Shown piece by piece: positions 61,297 to 64,000 of a stretch of DNA of 64,000 nucleotides. Under the pieces are notes generated by a model. It saw only the letters and a list, made by a program, of their open reading frames with translations. It made no database searches and was not told the origin of the DNA. The position numbers were made by a program, and so were the translations under genes. The stretch's first letter is position 1; each line of letters starts with the position of its first letter. Source of the DNA: Rariloculus sp963665575 (GTDB lineage: Bacteria > Pseudomonadota > Gammaproteobacteria > Steroidobacterales > Rariloculaceae). The stretch spans positions 310,001 through 374,000 of the forward strand of contig CAXXDW010000006.1 in assembly GCA_963665575.2 (NCBI GenBank), given 5' to 3'.

Positions 61297-63474
61297 TCAA
61301 TCCTCGTGCGGCTGTGCATCCTCGGCGGGCTGTGCTGCGGCGGCGTCCTGGCCCGCCTCCCCGGCGGCCGGTTCGACGGCGGCGCGGTTGGCGTTCGCAG
61401 CGTCCCTGAATTCGATGGCGAGTGTTATGACGTATTCGCGCACAGCCGCCGCGTCGTCCGGCGCCAGCGCGTCGGCGAACGACGCCATGCCGTTCGCGGC
61501 CAGTGCACCGTCGAGCACGATCCCGTCGAACAACGCTGCATCGGCGAGCGCCGGGGAGCGGCGCAGGTCCGGAAACGTGCCGAGCCTGTTGTTGTGGCAT
61601 TGCACGCAGATCTGCCCGAAGAGATCCGCACCGCGCGCGATGACCTCCGGGGGCGCCGTGCTCGCAGGCGGATCGACTGCCGGCGCGACGTACTCGACCG
61701 GGGCCGGAAGTTCGGCCGTCCCGCCGAGCCTGAACGCGAGCAGCCGCGAGTAGTTGGGCTGATAGTAGGGCTGCAAGCCGCGGCCCGCTGCGACGGCGAT
61801 GTACTGCTCGCCACCGGCCTCGTAGCTGACCGGGCCCGCCGCGACACCGGTGTGAGCGTCGAAGGTCCAAAGCCGTTCGCCGTCGTCGGCACGGTAGGCG
61901 AAAAACTCGCCTTCGCCGCCGCCCGCAAACACGAGCTTGCCGGCCGTCGACAGCGTTCCGCCGTTACCGGTCTCGCGCGGATCGACGTAACGCCACGCGG
62001 GGCCGCGGGCCACCGGATCCCAGCCGAGCAACGCGCCGCGATCCGCAAACAGCGCGTCCTCGCGGGCGGAGACCTCCGCGCGCTGCGCGGGCGAGAAGGC
62101 CCGGAACGTCCCGGTGTTCGTGCCGATCGCGGTCGGCGTGAAATCAGGATCAGCGAGATAGGCCGACATCGAGTGCCGCGAGCCGAAATAGACAAGCCCG
62201 GTGTTCGGGTTGAACGACATCGGCTGCCAGTTGTGCGCTCCGCGACCTGTCGGAGTGACAAACGCGATCTCACCCGTGTCGTCGTAGCGCGCTTCGAGAT
62301 TCTCGACCGGCCGGCCGGTCGCGGGATCGACGTGGCTCGCCCAGTTCACGGGCGCGAAGGCGTCGGCGGAAATGAGTTCGCCGGTCGCGGCATCGAGCAC
62401 GTAGAAGAACCCGTTCTTGGGCGCCTGCATGACGACGCGGCGCATCCCGCCTTCCGACCCCGGTTCGAAATCGAGGTCGGCGATCATGATCGGCTGCGTC
62501 GCCGTGAAGTCCCAGGTCTCGCCCGGCGTCGTCTGGTAGTGCCAGACATAGGCGCCGTTGTCCGGGTCGACTGCAACGATCGAGGCGAGGAACAGATTGT
62601 CGCCGCCGCCCGGGCTCCTGAGCGAACGGTTCCAGGGGCTGCCGTTGCCGACGCCGACAAAGACCAGGTCCGTCACTGGATCGTAGACGATCGCGTCCCA
62701 GACCGTACCTCCGCCGCCAAGCTGCCACCATTCGCCGTTCCAGGTCCGCGCGGCCATCTCCATGGCTTCGTTCTCGAAGCCGTCCGCGGGATTGCCGGGC
62801 ACCGTGTAGAACCGCCAGTCAAGTTCGCCCGTCTCCGCGTCGTAGGCCGAAACGTAACCGCGCACACCAAACTCGCCGCCCGAATTGCCGACGAGCACGC
62901 GGCCCTTGACGACACGCACGGCGCCCGTGGTCGAGTACCGTTGGCTCCGGTCGATCGTGTAGACGTCCCAGACTGCCTCTCCCGTCGCTGCGTCAATTGC
63001 GACGAGCCGGCCGTCGAGCGTCCCGACGTAGATCTTGCCGTCCCACGCCGCGACGCCGCGGTTGACCATGCCGCAACAGACGTTGAGCGCCCATTCGCGT
63101 GGCACCTCGGGATCGTAACGCCACAGTTGCTCGCCCGTGGCCGCGTCGTAGGCGAACACGTTGCTCCACGAAGAGCTCAGGTAGATCACGCCGTCAACGA
63201 CGATGGGCGTCGCTTCCTGGCCGCGGTTCAGCGGAATGTCGGCGTACCAGGCGAGGCCGAGTTCTCCGATGTTTTCGGTGGTGATCCGGTCGAGAGGGCT
63301 GTAGCGCTGCTCGTCATAGGTGCGTCCGTACGAGAGCCAATTGCCGGGCTCGGCATCGGCCGCAAGCAGGCGCGCCTCGTTGACGGCCGCCGGTCCGCGC
63401 AGGTCTGAGTCCTGGGCCGAAGCGGTCGTGCCGAGCGCCGCAATCGCCGCTGCCAGGATTCCGATGGTGCGCAT
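61297..63474 (-). CDS. PQQ-dependent quinohaemoprotein alcohol dehydrogenase
   Basis: This 725-residue periplasmic enzyme oxidises alcohols with PQQ and passes electrons to a fused cytochrome c. After the signal peptide (to about ASAQD) the eight-bladed propeller shows repeated AxDAxTGxxxW motifs, the adjacent-cysteine disulphide NVCCGMV over PQQ, and the WDxxxxxP blades. The C-terminal haem domain has CVQCH with a linker of Pro/Ala. The tail of about 45 residues is Ala/Glu-rich. GGAGG is 8 bases before the ATG at 63474. PQQ biosynthesis genes are not in this window. Confidence 0.93.
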   Translation of the reverse strand: MRTIGILAAAIAALGTTASAQDSDLRGPAAVNEARLLAADAEPGNWLSYGRTYDEQRYSPLDRITTENIGELGLAWYADIPLNRGQEATPIVVDGVIYLSSSWSNVFAYDAATGEQLWRYDPEVPREWALNVCCGMVNRGVAAWDGKIYVGTLDGRLVAIDAATGEAVWDVYTIDRSQRYSTTGAVRVVKGRVLVGNSGGEFGVRGYVSAYDAETGELDWRFYTVPGNPADGFENEAMEMAARTWNGEWWQLGGGGTVWDAIVYDPVTDLVFVGVGNGSPWNRSLRSPGGGDNLFLASIVAVDPDNGAYVWHYQTTPGETWDFTATQPIMIADLDFEPGSEGGMRRVVMQAPKNGFFYVLDAATGELISADAFAPVNWASHVDPATGRPVENLEARYDDTGEIAFVTPTGRGAHNWQPMSFNPNTGLVYFGSRHSMSAYLADPDFTPTAIGTNTGTFRAFSPAQRAEVSAREDALFADRGALLGWDPVARGPAWRYVDPRETGNGGTLSTAGKLVFAGGGEGEFFAYRADDGERLWTFDAHTGVAAGPVSYEAGGEQYIAVAAGRGLQPYYQPNYSRLLAFRLGGTAELPAPVEYVAPAVDPPASTAPPEVIARGADLFGQICVQCHNNRLGTFPDLRRSPALADAALFDGIVLDGALAANGMASFADALAPDDAAAVREYVITLAIEFRDAANANRAAVEPAAGEAGQDAAAAQPAEDAQPHED

Positions 63475-63702
63475 GACAATTCCTCCCGCGGGGCGAATCG
63501 CTGACCCGCCTCGCTCGACCATTCTAGTCGGCGGCCGTTCTTTCACCAGCCCGGCGATGCGATGGGATTGGCGAAGTCGGCAATTGCGTGGGGAAGAGCG
63601 AACTTCCGAGGACCGATTGTCGAACGGGCCACTGCGTGCGCCCTGCTCTATCATGGATGTCTGCGCCGGTATTCAGGATCGTTCACAAGTGGGCTCGACA
63701 AT

Positions 63703-64000
63703 ATGAAGCGAAAACCGCTGTTGGCACTTTGGCTCCTTGTGACACTTCCTGCCGCGGCTCAGGACGATGAGCGTCTGGCCCTGTCGCGCGATGCCGCGAT
63801 GCGGCTCGGCCAGGAGCTCAGCGCAACCCTGCTTGCCGCGGTCGGAACCGATGGACCGGTTGAAGCCATACGGGTCTGCAGTATCGAGGCCTCCCCCATC
63901 GCCGCAGGGATGTCCGAACAGGCCGGCGCCAGCGTCGGCCGCACGGCGCTGCGACTGCGCAACCCGGACAATGCGCCTGACGAAGACGCGCGTGCCGTGC
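63703..64000 (+). CDS. DUF3365 (c-type haem family) protein, 3' end outside window
   Basis: Reading from the ATG at 63703 gives an open frame to the window edge: a signal peptide (MKRKPLLALWLLVTLPAAAQ) and then VCSIEASPIAAGMSEQAG and VGRTALRLRNPDNAPDEDAR. The second string is the best known line of DUF3365 (Tll0287-like), a family of secreted haem-binding sensors. The product is cut at about residue 99, so the haem motif is not seen. It is divergent from the PQQ dehydrogenase. Confidence 0.75.
   Translation, partial: MKRKPLLALWLLVTLPAAAQDDERLALSRDAAMRLGQELSATLLAAVGTDGPVEAIRVCSIEASPIAAGMSEQAGASVGRTALRLRNPDNAPDEDARAV

Noticed and set aside
1..64000. CRISPR arrays, insertion sequences, tRNA or rRNA genes
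   Set aside because: No regular spacer-repeat series, transposase or integrase protein, cloverleaf or ribosomal sequence was recognised in reading the window.

Overview
The window is GC-rich, densely coding DNA from a Gram-negative bacterium. This is shown by an Omp85-type outer-membrane protein, an RND efflux pump, Tat and Sec signal peptides, periplasmic quinoprotein and cytochrome modules, and many secreted proteins of unassigned families. The gene mix fits an uncultured, probably marine, gammaproteobacterial lineage with a catabolic and respiratory lifestyle: paired DUF1592-type and DUF1552 proteins, PQQ dehydrogenase, sulfatase, GMC oxidoreductase, formate dehydrogenase and DUF6152 proteins. 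The taxonomic guess is inference. No rRNA, tRNA, CRISPR array, insertion sequence or integrase was seen.

Layout. 1-8 kb: Omp85 protein cut by the window edge, glutathione transferase, a DUF6152 pair, an NrtS-like small membrane protein, SRAP, a secreted cyclophilin and a secreted glycerophosphodiesterase. 8-14.4 kb: a complete oligopeptide-type ABC importer (A-B-C-D-F, minus strand) whose C permease carries a fibronectin-III-like insert. 14.4-16.1 kb: a fragment of methylmalonate-semialdehyde dehydrogenase, four operator-like repeats at exact 22-bp spacing, and a DUF4143 ATPase. 16.3-19.5 kb: a formate dehydrogenase locus with the ferredoxin part split from the catalytic subunit and no diaphorase genes. 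19.7-25 kb: Tat-exported PLP enzyme, second DUF6152 pair, AbrB/Doc toxin-antitoxin and mmsA. 25-31 kb: RND pump, third DUF6152 pair, GNAT. 31.5-36.7 kb: sulfatase, then an accessory islet with a RES toxin-antitoxin pair and an AT-richer two-gene DUF262 + HEPN module that looks like a defence system. 36.9-44.4 kb: GMC oxidoreductase, CaCA antiporter, M3 peptidase and a tightly coupled operon of two DUF1538 membrane proteins, a P-II-like protein and a CBS protein. 44.7-64 kb: ankyrin protein, frameshifted DUF1592-type cytochrome gene with DUF1552 partner, FKBP, exported aldo-keto reductase, cupin, TPR protein, DUF3237, amidohydrolase, a MoaD-like/beta-propeller/ThiF-like group, an exported methyltransferase-fold protein, a PQQ quinohaemoprotein and the start of a DUF3365 gene.

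The strongest candidates for an undescribed system are the DUF262-HEPN module (34767-36679), the DUF1538-DUF1538-PII-CBS operon (42153-44431), the thrice-repeated DUF6152 + partner module, and the DUF4143 ATPase behind its 22-bp repeats. All homology statements rest on reading motifs by eye; no database search was run.
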